From: Mycobacterium paragordonae
GTDB lineage: Bacteria > Actinomycetota > Actinomycetes > Mycobacteriales > Mycobacteriaceae
Direction of reading: 5' to 3'
Assembly (NCBI RefSeq): GCF_003614435.1
Contig: NZ_CP025546.1
Coordinates: 4,774,001-4,838,000 of the forward strand
Length of the DNA stretch: 64,000 nucleotides
Under the pieces are notes generated by a model. That model was not told where the DNA came from, made no database searches, and saw only the letters and a program-made list of their open reading frames with translations. Position numbers and translations under genes: made by a program. This document shows positions 53,143-62,033 of the stretch, piece after piece (the first letter of the stretch is position 1; every line of letters starts with the position of its first letter).

Positions 53143-54450
53143 CAACGCCGCGCTGAGATCATCGAGAACGGTTGCCGCGGTGCCCTGTTGGTTGTCACGC
53201 AACTTCGCCACCAACGCCAGCGCCTCGTCGCGACGGCCCGCCGCGACCAGCGACGTTAACTCATCCACCGCGGTCTGCGCGGCGGGGTCATCAGCGACCG
53301 CGGCGGCCAGCACGTCGATCAACTCCCAGTCCCGGTACATCGCCAGCGAACGCTCGTTGAACGCGAAGCCGGTTACAGGCTCGCCGCCTAAGGTTCCGCG
53401 GTAGCGGTACGGCCCTTCCATGTATTCGATCGGTAGCCCGTGCGCGGGGGCGGCCACCAGCGGTTCGCCGACGATATCCATTTCCAGTGCCGCACAGGCG
53501 ATCCGGTGGCGATCGGGCATGTATCGGGCCTTGCTCGGCGGCCGGATGAGGGTCCGGATGGCGTCGGGCCAGCGGACGTAGCTGCTGATCGTGACGTCGA
53601 AGTCCTCGGCGCACTGCGCCGGCCGCCCGTCGGGATAGCTCGTAGTGATGCCGGTAAACGGTTGCAGCGCATTGCCTTCGGTACGCAGGAACTGACGCCA
53701 TATGCTCATGTCCACGCCGTTGTCGAAGTTGATGGTGCGCCATTCGTGCGACCGGGTGCGCGGGGGCTCACCGGTTCCGCCGCCGGCGTACTTCGGAAAC
53801 CACTGCCGGTCCACATGCCCGGCGCTACCGCTGACTTGCTCGGTAGTCGCACCCCAGCGCAGGGTCCCGGTCATGGCCATGCCGGTCTGGAAGTAGGAGT
53901 AGGTGTCGTCCTGGCCGAAGCAGGCGATCTTGCCGTTGTAGGTCGAGGCACCCAGAGGGGTCGGCGCCCGGGTGGGGGTGACGGTCAGGTCCAGTCGCAT
54001 GGCCTGACCGGCCTGGTCGGTGCCCACCAGGCTGATGTCATAGGCGTAAGGCTGCAGTGCGCCGTCGGCGTCGCGCACCGTCGTCCAGCGCGCGGTACCC
54101 GCACCGGTGTCATAAGACACGTCGAGATATCCGATCGCGCTGGACAATTTGGGCTTCGCGTCCGGTTCCGTACTGGCCGGGGGCATGTCGTAATCGGTAT
54201 AGGTGCCGTACTCACCGGTGTCGAGGTCGAACAACGCCAGGGTGTAGAAGTCGGCGACGATGCTGCCGCCGGGCCGGTTCCGGTTGAAGATGGTCAGGAA
54301 CGCGAAAGAGCGGTCGGGCGCGTCGAGTTCACCGGCGATGAACCAGGTGTCGGACTCCTGGTCTGGGTGCTGACCCTCCGCCTCGGGAAAGTCGAGTTGA
54401 CTGTCACCGGGCACCAATGCAAACGGGTAGCTTCGCCAATCGCTGCTCAC
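53131..54450 (-). CDS. AttH/CrtC-like lipocalin-fold protein
   Basis: A 439-residue protein. The beta-rich main part resembles the AttH/CrtC (carotenoid hydratase-like, lipocalin) superfamily: FIAGELDAPDRSFAFLTIFN, GTLRWGATTEQVSGSAGHVDRQW and YMEGPYRYRGTLGGEPVTGFAFNERS. The C-terminal 60 residues are helical. No signal peptide. Members act on hydrophobic or terpenoid molecules, which fits the surrounding oxygenases. Divergent from the aldehyde dehydrogenase gene. Confidence 0.65.
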   Translation of the reverse strand: MSSDWRSYPFALVPGDSQLDFPEAEGQHPDQESDTWFIAGELDAPDRSFAFLTIFNRNRPGGSIVADFYTLALFDLDTGEYGTYTDYDMPPASTEPDAKPKLSSAIGYLDVSYDTGAGTARWTTVRDADGALQPYAYDISLVGTDQAGQAMRLDLTVTPTRAPTPLGASTYNGKIACFGQDDTYSYFQTGMAMTGTLRWGATTEQVSGSAGHVDRQWFPKYAGGGTGEPPRTRSHEWRTINFDNGVDMSIWRQFLRTEGNALQPFTGITTSYPDGRPAQCAEDFDVTISSYVRWPDAIRTLIRPPSKARYMPDRHRIACAALEMDIVGEPLVAAPAHGLPIEYMEGPYRYRGTLGGEPVTGFAFNERSLAMYRDWELIDVLAAAVADDPAAQTAVDELTSLVAAGRRDEALALVAKLRDNQQGTAATVLDDLSAALSGV

Positions 54451-54495
54451 GTCACGCCTCGCCTTGAGGGAAAACCCGGGAAACCCCGCTTTTTT

Positions 54496-54525
54496 GGCTA
54501 TGTTAGCATCAATAGCGAAATAGCC
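54496..54525. promoter_or_regulatory. Inverted repeats between AttH-like and aldehyde dehydrogenase genes
   Basis: GGCTAT (54496-54501) and ATAGCC (54520-54525) form an inverted repeat, with ATAGCG at 54512-54517 offering an alternative right half. The stretch is AT-rich within a 100-base divergent gap, so a regulator here could control both genes. Regulator unknown. Confidence 0.4.
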
Positions 54526-54553
54526 CTTCGCCTGCCCTGAGGTGGTTGCCCAG

Positions 54554-56038
54554 ATGTCGGCAAGCCTTCGTTCCTACGACGAACTCTTCATCGGCGGCAG
54601 GTGGCGCAAACCGTCGAATGCTGAGCGTCTGTCGGTCATTTCTCCGCACACCGAGGAGCCGATCGCCCACGTACCCGCCGGAACTCCGGATGATGTCGAC
54701 GCCGCCGTCACCGCCGCCCGTCGCGCTTTTGACGAAGGCCCGTGGCCGCGGCTGCGACCGCAGGAGCGGATGGACAAGGTCGGAGAACTGGCGGCGATTT
54801 ACGGCCGGCACATAGAGGAGATGGCCGACCTGATCACCGCGCAGATGGGGTCACCACGCAGTTTCAGCCGGCTCGGTCAAGCGGCCGGGGCTGCCTCAAT
54901 GATCCATCTGGCAATTGCGGCCGCGCGCGATTTTCCCTGGATGGAGCGCCGTCAGGGCGTGCTGGGCGAGGCGCACCTGCGTCGCGCGCCCGTCGGTGTG
55001 GTCGGGGCGATCGTGCCGTGGAACGTACCCCAATGCCTGATCATGCCCAAGTTGATTCCCGCGCTGATCGCCGGGTGCAGCGTGATCATCAAGCCGGCGC
55101 CCGAAACCCCTTTGGACGCTTTGTGGTTGGCCGAGATGATCGAACACCTCGAGCTGCCCGAAGGCGTCGTGTCGGTCGTGACCGGCGGCCCGGATGTCGG
55201 CGAGGCCCTGGTCCGGCATCCCGGCGTGGACAAAGTCGCGTTCACCGGCTCCAGTGCAACCGGGCGTCGCATCGCGGCCCTGTGCGGCGAACAGCTGAAA
55301 CGGGTGAGCCTGGAACTCGGTGGCAAGTCCGCGGCCATCGTCCTGGATGACGCCGACATCGGCAAGACCGTGGCCGGACTGAAAACCGCCGGCCTGATGA
55401 ACAATGGCCAGGCCTGCGTCGCGCAGACCCGCATCCTGGTCAGCCGAGACCGTCACGACGAACTGGTCGACGCACTGGCTGACATGATGTCGAGCCTCAC
55501 CGTCGGTGATCCCACCGACGAGAAGACCGACATCGGACCCCTTGTCGCGCAACGGCAGCAGCGCCGGGTGCAGGATTACATCCGGTCCGGGCAACAGCAA
55601 GGTGCCCGACTGGTGACCGGCGGCGCGGACGCTCCGGCGCCGCGTGGCTGGTACGTGCGCCCGACGCTGTTCACCGACGCCACCAACGACATGCGGATCG
55701 CCCGCGAGGAGATCTTCGGCCCCGTTCTGACGGTGCTGACATACACCGATGAGGACGAGGCGGTACGAATCGCCAACGACAGCGACTACGGTCTGGCCGG
55801 CTCGGTGTGGACCGCCGACACCGCACACGGCCTCGACATCGCGGCGCGGGTGCGCACAGGCACCTACGGCATCAACATGTACATGCTCGACATCAGCACC
55901 CCGTTCGGCGGCTTCAAGCACTCCGGGATCGGCCGCGAGTTCGGGCCCGAGGGCCTGGACGAGTACGTGGAGCTGCAGTCGGTCGCCTGCAACGGAAAGT
56001 TGCCGCCGCTCAACGGGGTTGGGGAAGCTGCACAGTGA
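54554..56038 (+). CDS. NAD(P)-dependent aldehyde dehydrogenase
   Basis: A 494-residue ALDH superfamily enzyme. The nucleophile Cys288 is in NNGQACVAQTR and the general base Glu in LELGGKSAAIV. The cofactor region includes VPWNVPQCLIMPKLIPAL and TGSSATGRRIA. ATG at 54554 is preferred to GTG at 54542 because GAGGTGG is then 8 bases upstream. It would oxidise an aldehyde released during ring or side-chain breakdown. The 3' end overlaps the convergent MaoC-like gene by 29 bases. Confidence 0.93.
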   Translation: MSASLRSYDELFIGGRWRKPSNAERLSVISPHTEEPIAHVPAGTPDDVDAAVTAARRAFDEGPWPRLRPQERMDKVGELAAIYGRHIEEMADLITAQMGSPRSFSRLGQAAGAASMIHLAIAAARDFPWMERRQGVLGEAHLRRAPVGVVGAIVPWNVPQCLIMPKLIPALIAGCSVIIKPAPETPLDALWLAEMIEHLELPEGVVSVVTGGPDVGEALVRHPGVDKVAFTGSSATGRRIAALCGEQLKRVSLELGGKSAAIVLDDADIGKTVAGLKTAGLMNNGQACVAQTRILVSRDRHDELVDALADMMSSLTVGDPTDEKTDIGPLVAQRQQRRVQDYIRSGQQQGARLVTGGADAPAPRGWYVRPTLFTDATNDMRIAREEIFGPVLTVLTYTDEDEAVRIANDSDYGLAGSVWTADTAHGLDIAARVRTGTYGINMYMLDISTPFGGFKHSGIGREFGPEGLDEYVELQSVACNGKLPPLNGVGEAAQ

Positions 56039-56450
56039 TCTCGACCGGGCAGCACAACGTGTCGTGCTGGTTGCGCACCTCGATCTGCAGGTCGACGAGG
56101 TAGCGCGGCGGATCCACGGTGGTGTCGCAGCGTTTGGCCACCGCACGCCCGCGACCCACCATCGTGTCGCCGGCGTAGATGGAGCCCAGCAGTCGCATTG
56201 ACCGTCGCACCACCCGACTGCTGGGGCCGGCCCAGTCGGTGGCGATCCGGTCGGCGAATCCCGCCAGGTGCATGGTATTGACGAAAATCGTTGGATTGCC
56301 CTGGCTTTGCGCGTAGGCCGGGTCGAAGTGGCCAGGGAAGTAGTCCCAGGTGGCACCGGCGTTCTCGATCACCCGCTGGTAGGTGATGTCGTCGAGGGTC
56401 TCGGGCAGCTCCGTGGGAATGCTGATCGCATTCCAGTCCAGTGCGCTCAT
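56010..56450 (-). CDS. MaoC-like hot-dog hydratase subunit
   Basis: A 146-residue single hot-dog domain of the MaoC type, resembling ChsH1-like partner subunits: GHFDPAYAQSQGNPTIFVNT, MHLAGFADRIATDWAGP, GSIYAGDTMVGRGRAVAKR. It lies next to a MaoC N-terminal-type gene with a 4-base overlap (ATGA), so the two probably form a heterodimeric enoyl-CoA hydratase. Part of a five-gene run with the SnoaL-like, ligase and Rieske genes. Confidence 0.72.
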   Translation of the reverse strand: MSALDWNAISIPTELPETLDDITYQRVIENAGATWDYFPGHFDPAYAQSQGNPTIFVNTMHLAGFADRIATDWAGPSSRVVRRSMRLLGSIYAGDTMVGRGRAVAKRCDTTVDPPRYLVDLQIEVRNQHDTLCCPVEITVQLPQPR

Positions 56451-57007
56451 GGGGCCGGCTCAGGCGTGAATCGAAACAGCGTGTTGCGCGAAGTGGCGAC
56501 GACCGCGCCGTCTTGGCGGCGATAGGTCTCCAGCGTCTCTACGAAGTGCCCCACCCCGAGCCGGGTCCGCTTCTCCGGCGAAACCGACACCAACTCTTCC
56601 ACCGCAGTGAGCCGATCCCCTTCCAGGATGGGGTGCAGTAACTCAACGTCGTTGGCGGCGTTGATGAATGTGGTGCCCGGCAACGGAACACGCAGGGCCA
56701 GGGAGGCGGATGGCCGGTCGCGTCCTTGTTTCTGGAAGGGTAGCCAGGGCGGCGGAATCAGCCAGCCCATCAACAACGCCGGTGGCGCCGGCATGCCACC
56801 CCACTGCTCGCGGGCGAATTCGGCATCCCAGTACGAGCGGTTGCCGTCCCGAACCATCGCGGCGAACAACTGAATGCGCGCCCCACTGATCGGCGTTGCC
56901 GCCGTGCGGGGTTCGCCCGCCGTGCCAACCATCCGCAACGCGTCTTCGTAGGTGCCGAACGTCAGCTGGTAACTCAGCTCCACGGAAGGATTCACATGAC
57001 CACTCAC
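56447..57007 (-). CDS. MaoC N-terminal / FAS1-like dehydratase domain protein
   Basis: A 186-residue hot-dog protein of the MaoC_dehydrat_N type, with ATPISGARIQLFAAMVRDGN, WGGMPAPPALLMGWLIPPPW and LLHPILEGDRLTAVEELVSV. GTG at 57007 overlaps the preceding stop (GTGA); in-frame sequence further upstream belongs to the neighbour. Expected partner of the 146-residue MaoC-like subunit. Confidence 0.75.
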   Translation of the reverse strand: MSGHVNPSVELSYQLTFGTYEDALRMVGTAGEPRTAATPISGARIQLFAAMVRDGNRSYWDAEFAREQWGGMPAPPALLMGWLIPPPWLPFQKQGRDRPSASLALRVPLPGTTFINAANDVELLHPILEGDRLTAVEELVSVSPEKRTRLGVGHFVETLETYRRQDGAVVATSRNTLFRFTPEPAP

Positions 57008-57429
57008 ATCACAAGGTGGCGACTCGGCACCGAATCCCACACGAGCTCGCGCGAGGTGAAGTACCAACCACCCCGCTCGTAGGTCAGCTGATCCCGGTAG
57101 GCGCCGGTGGCCTGCAGCGTGGTGTCGTTGTGCACGGTGGCGAAAAGTATTGCCACACAGTGTTGGGTCGCGTGCACGCCGTCGATGTGGATCTCATGAT
57201 CAACCGAGACCAGGCGCTGTCCGTCGCCGCCGTCGAAGGCCGACCACAGGTCGGTGAACGACTCGCCTCCGCGAGAATAACGGGCGCCGGAATGGCGGAA
57301 GGTGGCGACCCACGCCTCGCGGTTGCCCTCCGAGTAAGCCCGGTTGTGCCGCGCGGTCAGGTCCAGGATGCCCGCGCGTCCCGTCGCGGCCTGCAGCATC
57401 TGCTGCTCCTGATAGGTCATTGTCATCAT
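57004..57429 (-). CDS. SnoaL-like / ring-hydroxylating beta-subunit-like NTF2-fold protein
   Basis: A 141-residue NTF2-fold protein: LDLTARHNRAYSEGNREAWV, FRHSGARYSRGGES, HCVAILFATVHNDTTLQATG and AYRDQLTYERGGWYFTSREL. The fold is shared by SnoaL-like enzymes and the small subunits of ring-hydroxylating oxygenases, either of which would fit the locus. ATG at 57429, 57426 and 57420 are possible; GGAG lies closest to the first two. Confidence 0.7.
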   Translation of the reverse strand: MMTMTYQEQQMLQAATGRAGILDLTARHNRAYSEGNREAWVATFRHSGARYSRGGESFTDLWSAFDGGDGQRLVSVDHEIHIDGVHATQHCVAILFATVHNDTTLQATGAYRDQLTYERGGWYFTSRELVWDSVPSRHLVM

Positions 57430-57445
57430 TACTCCAACCTGTCTT

Positions 57446-59014
57446 TCACCGACTCAGTACGTATCCGTGGCGTTCACGATCCCATGCCCCCGCCGACAAA
57501 CCGCGGGCACGCAACAGGTCTTTGCGTATGCGCCCGATAACGTTTTTCGGAAGTTCATCAACGATGTCGACGTATCGGGGCACGCAGAAATAGGGCATCC
57601 GGGCGGAACAGTAGTCCAGCAACTCTGCGAAATCGACTGCAGTGCCTGGTGTTAACGTCACGACCAACAAGATGTCGTCTTCACCGAGATCACTCGGGAC
57701 GGCGACCGCGGCGGCTTCGGCCACGGCCGCGTGGCTCGTCACCACCGCCTCCACTTCCACCGACGACACGTTCTCGCCGCGCCGGCGCAGTGAGTCCTTG
57801 ACCCGGTCTACGTACGTCAGGTTTCCGTGGCTGTCCAGCGAGCCGAGGTCACCGGTGCGGAACCAGTCCGGGTGAGGATCAACCTGCAGGCGGGGGTCAT
57901 CGGGGTCATTGTCCCCGCGCACGTAACCCTGACTCATCACATGGGCGTACCTGGGCCGGCAAGTGATCTCACCGACGGATCCGACGGGCAGCTGCGCGCC
58001 GGCGGTGCCCACGATGCGCGTCTCGAAATTCGGGTTGACCCGGCCGGAGGTGCCCGGGATCCCGTCGTAGGAGACGCCGGTGACCGCGACGGGAAAGGCC
58101 TCCGTCATGCCGTACATGGTGACAACGGCGCAGTCGTAACGCTTTTCGATTTCCCGGTAGGAGGCCGCGTCAATGGGCGCCGCCGAGATGAAGCGCAACG
58201 GTAATTGTGCGTCGCGCGGGTCGCTCGGCAGATTCTGCAGCATCGACACCATCGCCCCGGCGCCTACGAAGCCGACTGCACCATGTGTCCGCACCTCGTC
58301 CCAAACCTCGTGGGGGTGAAACGCGCCGGCGAGCACCGTTGTTCCGCCGACCAGCATCGGCGCCAGCACACTGGGCGCCGCACTGAGGTGGAACAGCGGC
58401 ATCGCGGTCCACAGCACCTCCCCGGCCACGAACTCCCAGGCCGCGACCGCCGTAGCCGCAACGGTGAACAGGTACTGCCACGATGTCGCGACAGCCTTCG
58501 ACGGGCCGGTGGTGCCCGAGGTGTAGAACAGCGCCACCGTTTCGGGGGTGCCAGTTGCCGGCACTGAAATGTCTTGACGCAGCGCTTCGACTATCGAATC
58601 ATCGCCTACCACAATTGTTTTGGCATCGGCGACTTCCTCGATGCGATGTTGGCGCTCCACATCGGTGATCACCAGCTTGGCCCGGGACAACTGCAGAGCG
58701 TGCAGCAGGAATTCGCCCTTGTTGGCCGCGTTCACCGCGGCGCTCACCGCACCGATCCGGGCCGCCCCCAGCCAGAAATAGATCCATTCCGGGCAGGTGG
58801 CGGTGAACAACGCAACACAGTCGCCCGGGCCGATGCCCTTTTCCAGCAACAGGTTCGCCGCTGCGCAGGAACGTTGCCGTAGTTGTTCGAAGGTGATGTC
58901 GGTGCCGGCCACCGACAGCATTAACCGGTCGGGATACTGCTCGGCGCGGCGATCGAGCACCGCCGACACGGTGAAGCTGTCGATACCGAAGTCAGCGGGC
59001 CGCGGGGGTCCCAT
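57446..59014 (-). CDS. AMP-binding acyl-CoA synthetase (FadD-like)
   Basis: A 522-residue adenylating enzyme: P-loop FYTSGTTGPSKAVATS, YGMTEAFPV, WFRTGDLGSLDSHGNLTYVD, RVKDSLRRRGENVSSVEVE and the C-terminal catalytic Lys in LPKNVIGRIRKDLLR. It should activate a carboxylic acid to its CoA thioester. ATG overlaps the upstream Rieske stop (TGATG). The specific acid is unknown; neighbours suggest a cyclic or terpenoid product. Confidence 0.92.
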   Translation of the reverse strand: MGPPRPADFGIDSFTVSAVLDRRAEQYPDRLMLSVAGTDITFEQLRQRSCAAANLLLEKGIGPGDCVALFTATCPEWIYFWLGAARIGAVSAAVNAANKGEFLLHALQLSRAKLVITDVERQHRIEEVADAKTIVVGDDSIVEALRQDISVPATGTPETVALFYTSGTTGPSKAVATSWQYLFTVAATAVAAWEFVAGEVLWTAMPLFHLSAAPSVLAPMLVGGTTVLAGAFHPHEVWDEVRTHGAVGFVGAGAMVSMLQNLPSDPRDAQLPLRFISAAPIDAASYREIEKRYDCAVVTMYGMTEAFPVAVTGVSYDGIPGTSGRVNPNFETRIVGTAGAQLPVGSVGEITCRPRYAHVMSQGYVRGDNDPDDPRLQVDPHPDWFRTGDLGSLDSHGNLTYVDRVKDSLRRRGENVSSVEVEAVVTSHAAVAEAAAVAVPSDLGEDDILLVVTLTPGTAVDFAELLDYCSARMPYFCVPRYVDIVDELPKNVIGRIRKDLLRARGLSAGAWDRERHGYVLSR

Positions 59015-60153
59015 CAGGCTCCGGCAGCCGCCGGGTCCGGCTCGCCGTCGGCGGTGTAGCCGAAGTCGTTGGGCGACGGTTGTTTACCCGGGTAGAAGCG
59101 GTGCGCCCAGCGCCGCAGTGCGGCGTAATCGTGTGCCTCTTCCGGTGCCAGGTTGGGCTTCTCCAGGTACTTCATGTTCTCCCAGGTGAAGAAGTCCTGC
59201 TTGATCACTTCCTGTTGCAGGGCAAGGAATTTGGCCGCACGACCGGTCGGCGCGTCACCGCTGTCCCCCGACTCGCGGATGGAGGCCTGGGTGTAGAAGT
59301 AGTCGGTGTAGTCCTCGTCGACGGGGGTCTGCCCGGTCACCTGACAGGTGGCGACCAGGTCGCTCGGGAAGCGGACGACACCCAGCCCCAACGAGTAGTT
59401 GTCGTAGATGATCTTGGCGTCCACCGGACCGTTCGGGGTCAACCAGGTCTTGGCCCGGCCGCCGCCGAAGTGGGCATTGACCGTGGCGTGCAGGTGGTAG
59501 CCGGACACCTCGAAGGAGGCGGTGTTGGCGGGATTGGCCGCTTTGTGCACGTACTGCACGTGATACGGGTCGGCCGCGTTCTCGATGATCATCTGCGCAT
59601 GTACCTTGACCCGGTTGACCATCCGGGTGTGCGGGTGTAGCGGGTAGTACTCGTCGGTTTCCAGTTCGGGCAGCACTGGCGGTTGCCAGTACGGGGCGCG
59701 GCCGTGCCGTTCGTGCCAGACCAGGATGAAGCCGTACCACTCGGTGGCCGGGTAAGTGCGGATGCGGACGTTGTTCTTGCAGCCGATCTTGCTGTACGGG
59801 ATCAGCGCGTTGGTGCCGTCGCCGCGCCATTGCCAGCCGTGCCACGGGCAGACGATGTGTTCGCCCTCCACCGTGCCGCCGACGCCCATGTTGGCACCCA
59901 GGTGCTGGCAGTAGGCATCCAGCACGTGCACCCTGCCGGACTTGGTGCGGAACAGCACCAACTCCTCGCCGAAGTAGTGCACCCGCTTGACCTCGCCGGC
60001 AGCGAGGTCAGAGGCGAAGCCGACGATGAACCAACCGGTCGGGAAACGGTAGGTGGACAGCGCGATCCCGGAGGGTCCGAACTCCTGTTCCGAAGGGTCT
60101 TCGGTTTCGGACGCTGCCAGGTCTGAAGCCAGGTCTGAAGATATTTCCGTCAC
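59014..60153 (-). CDS. Rieske oxygenase, KshA-like
   Basis: A 379-residue oxygenase. The Rieske ligands are Cys82/His84 (DAYCQHLGANMG) and Cys102/His105 (VCPWHGWQW). The mononuclear iron region is IIENAADPYHVQYVHKA. Layout (WRGDGTNALIPYSK, FILVWHERHGRAPYW) resembles 3-ketosteroid 9-alpha-hydroxylase KshA more than dihydroxylating dioxygenases, which suggests a bulky alicyclic substrate. GTG at 60153 has GGAG 6 bases upstream. First gene of the run down to 56010. Confidence 0.87.
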   Translation of the reverse strand: MTEISSDLASDLAASETEDPSEQEFGPSGIALSTYRFPTGWFIVGFASDLAAGEVKRVHYFGEELVLFRTKSGRVHVLDAYCQHLGANMGVGGTVEGEHIVCPWHGWQWRGDGTNALIPYSKIGCKNNVRIRTYPATEWYGFILVWHERHGRAPYWQPPVLPELETDEYYPLHPHTRMVNRVKVHAQMIIENAADPYHVQYVHKAANPANTASFEVSGYHLHATVNAHFGGGRAKTWLTPNGPVDAKIIYDNYSLGLGVVRFPSDLVATCQVTGQTPVDEDYTDYFYTQASIRESGDSGDAPTGRAAKFLALQQEVIKQDFFTWENMKYLEKPNLAPEEAHDYAALRRWAHRFYPGKQPSPNDFGYTADGEPDPAAAGA

Positions 60154-60435
60154 CAGTTCTCCGTTTCCCACGCGGCGGCGCGGCGATGAGGCCGCCCACA
60201 CTTCACCGCGGTTCGGCGCGTAGCTCTATTTTTACTATTTTAGACATTGAACGTCAACGCGGGTGTGTCGCGGCCGTCGCGGAGACCAACTCCGCCGGTC
60301 TACCCGCGACGTGTGGGCGGTTTCGGCACGGGGTAGTCCCTGCCGCGTTCACCCACGACGAAATCCTTTGAGCCAAGGGCGTTTCAGTCGGCAGCGGCCG
60401 CGGACTTGTCGGTGCCCCTTCGTAGAATCGGGGGC

Positions 60436-61803
60436 ATGTCATCGAGCACGTGCGAGGAGATCGCCGAGGTTCTCGGCGGGCTCGAGGCATGCGCGGAACG
60501 CTTGTGCGAGTTGACGTTCGAGGCACCCGACACCGCGGGACTGTTGGGGATCATCGACGCCATATCCCGGGTGGTGCGCACGTTGCGCGTACCCGGGCAT
60601 GCGGTCATCAACCAACTGGACACCCGGGCCACCAACGCGGAGTTGGGCGGCTCCCTGGGCCAGGCATTGGCCGACCGGCTGCGGATCACCAAAACCGACG
60701 CCCACCGGCTGATCGCCGAGGCCGCCGACCTGGGCCCGCGCCGCGCCCTGACCGGCCAACCCCTGTCCCCGGTGCTGCCCGCCACCGCCGCCGCCCAACG
60801 CCGCGGACACCTCAGCGACGCCAACCTCGCGGTCATCCGCAAATTCTTCGCCAAGCTGCCCGACACCGTCGATGCCACCACCCGCGCCTACGCCGAAGAC
60901 AAACTCGCCCTGGCCGCCACCGGATTCCGCCCCGACGAACTCAGCGAATACGCCCAGGTACTCAAAGACTGCCTCAAACCCGACGGCGACTTCTCACCCG
61001 ACGAACCCGAACCCACCCGCACCCGCGGCATCACCCTGGGCCGCCAACAACCCGACGGCATGTCCCAGATCCGCGGACTGATCACCCCCGAACTCCGCGC
61101 CACCCTCGAACCCGTGATCGCCAAACTCGCCGCCCCCGGCATGTGCAACCCCGACGACCCCACCCCCGTCATCGACGGACGCGCCCCCGCCGAAGCCGTC
61201 GACCGCGACACCCGCACCGCCGCCCAACGCACCCACGACGCCCTGCAAACCGCGCTGCGCACCCTGCTGAAATCCGGGAAACTCGGCCAACACCACGGCC
61301 TGCCCACCACCATCATCATCACCACCACCCTGGCCGAACTCGAAGCCGGCGCCGGACGCGCCCTGACCGCCGGCGGCACCCTGCTACCCATGTCCGACGT
61401 CATCCGGCTGGCCTCCCCAGCCCACCACTACTTAACGATCTTCCACAAAGACAAAACCCTGGCCCTCTACCACGGCAAACGCCTAGCCAACCCCGAACAA
61501 CGCCTGGCCCTCCTCGGCAAAGACCGCGGCTGCACCCGCCCCGGCTGCACCGTGCCCGGCTACTGGACCCAGGCCCACCACCTCGAAGGCTGGATGAACA
61601 CCCGCCGCACCCACATCGACGAACTCGGCCTGGCCTGCCCACCCGACAACCGACTCGTCGAGCTCCACAAATACACCACCCGCCGCAACATCGACGGCAT
61701 CGTCGAATGGCGCCCACCCAAACACTTGGACGTCGGACGACCCCGCACCAACTGCATGCACCACCCCGAACGACCACTCACACCCGAGGCGGACGAACCC
61801 TAG
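60436..61803 (+). CDS. 13E12 repeat family protein (DUF222 with HNH endonuclease)
   Basis: A 455-residue protein of the mycobacterial 13E12 (REP13E12) family. DUF222 covers about 30-330 (LRITKTDAHRLIAEAADLGP, GQPLSPVLPATAAAQRRGHL). The HNH domain lies at about 365-430: GCTRPGCTVPGYWTQAHHLE (zinc cysteines and catalytic HH) and DNRLVELHKYTTRR. Such genes are multi-copy and associated with mobile elements. Codon use is extremely C-rich (long CCC, GCC, ACC runs), unlike neighbours. It interrupts the catabolic genes and points the opposite way. Confidence 0.88.
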   Translation: MSSSTCEEIAEVLGGLEACAERLCELTFEAPDTAGLLGIIDAISRVVRTLRVPGHAVINQLDTRATNAELGGSLGQALADRLRITKTDAHRLIAEAADLGPRRALTGQPLSPVLPATAAAQRRGHLSDANLAVIRKFFAKLPDTVDATTRAYAEDKLALAATGFRPDELSEYAQVLKDCLKPDGDFSPDEPEPTRTRGITLGRQQPDGMSQIRGLITPELRATLEPVIAKLAAPGMCNPDDPTPVIDGRAPAEAVDRDTRTAAQRTHDALQTALRTLLKSGKLGQHHGLPTTIIITTTLAELEAGAGRALTAGGTLLPMSDVIRLASPAHHYLTIFHKDKTLALYHGKRLANPEQRLALLGKDRGCTRPGCTVPGYWTQAHHLEGWMNTRRTHIDELGLACPPDNRLVELHKYTTRRNIDGIVEWRPPKHLDVGRPRTNCMHHPERPLTPEADEP

Positions 61804-61824
61804 GTTGACGGCCAAGCACCGCCG

Positions 61825-62016
61825 TCAGTCGACGATGCGCAGTGCCGCCCTCGGACACTGTTCGACCGCGGCCCGCACGTCGACCTCGCGATCCGGTGGC
61901 ACCGGACCATCAGCGATCTGGACCACGTCCTCATCTCCCAGCTCGAAGATGTCCGCGGCGATGGATTCACAAAAACCATTGGCCTCGCACATATCTGCGT
62001 CGACGATCACGCGCAT
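61825..62016 (-). CDS. 3Fe-4S ferredoxin
   Basis: A 63-residue ferredoxin of the single [3Fe-4S] cluster type, which partners P450s and some oxygenases: VDADMCEANGFCESIAADIF and EQCPRAALRIVD, with three cluster cysteines. It resembles Rv0763c. ATG at 62016 has GGAAGG about 9 bases upstream. It lies 17 bases after the CoA-transferase gene and may feed electrons to the two Rieske oxygenases. Confidence 0.9.
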   Translation of the reverse strand: MRVIVDADMCEANGFCESIAADIFELGDEDVVQIADGPVPPDREVDVRAAVEQCPRAALRIVD

Positions 62017-62033
62017 CGGATGCCCCTTCCTCC

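Noticed and set aside
60450..61808. Overlapping 452-codon ORF in the 13E12 gene
   Set aside because: Frame-shifted reading of the C-rich gene giving Arg/Pro/His-rich nonsense; the DUF222/HNH frame has all motifs.
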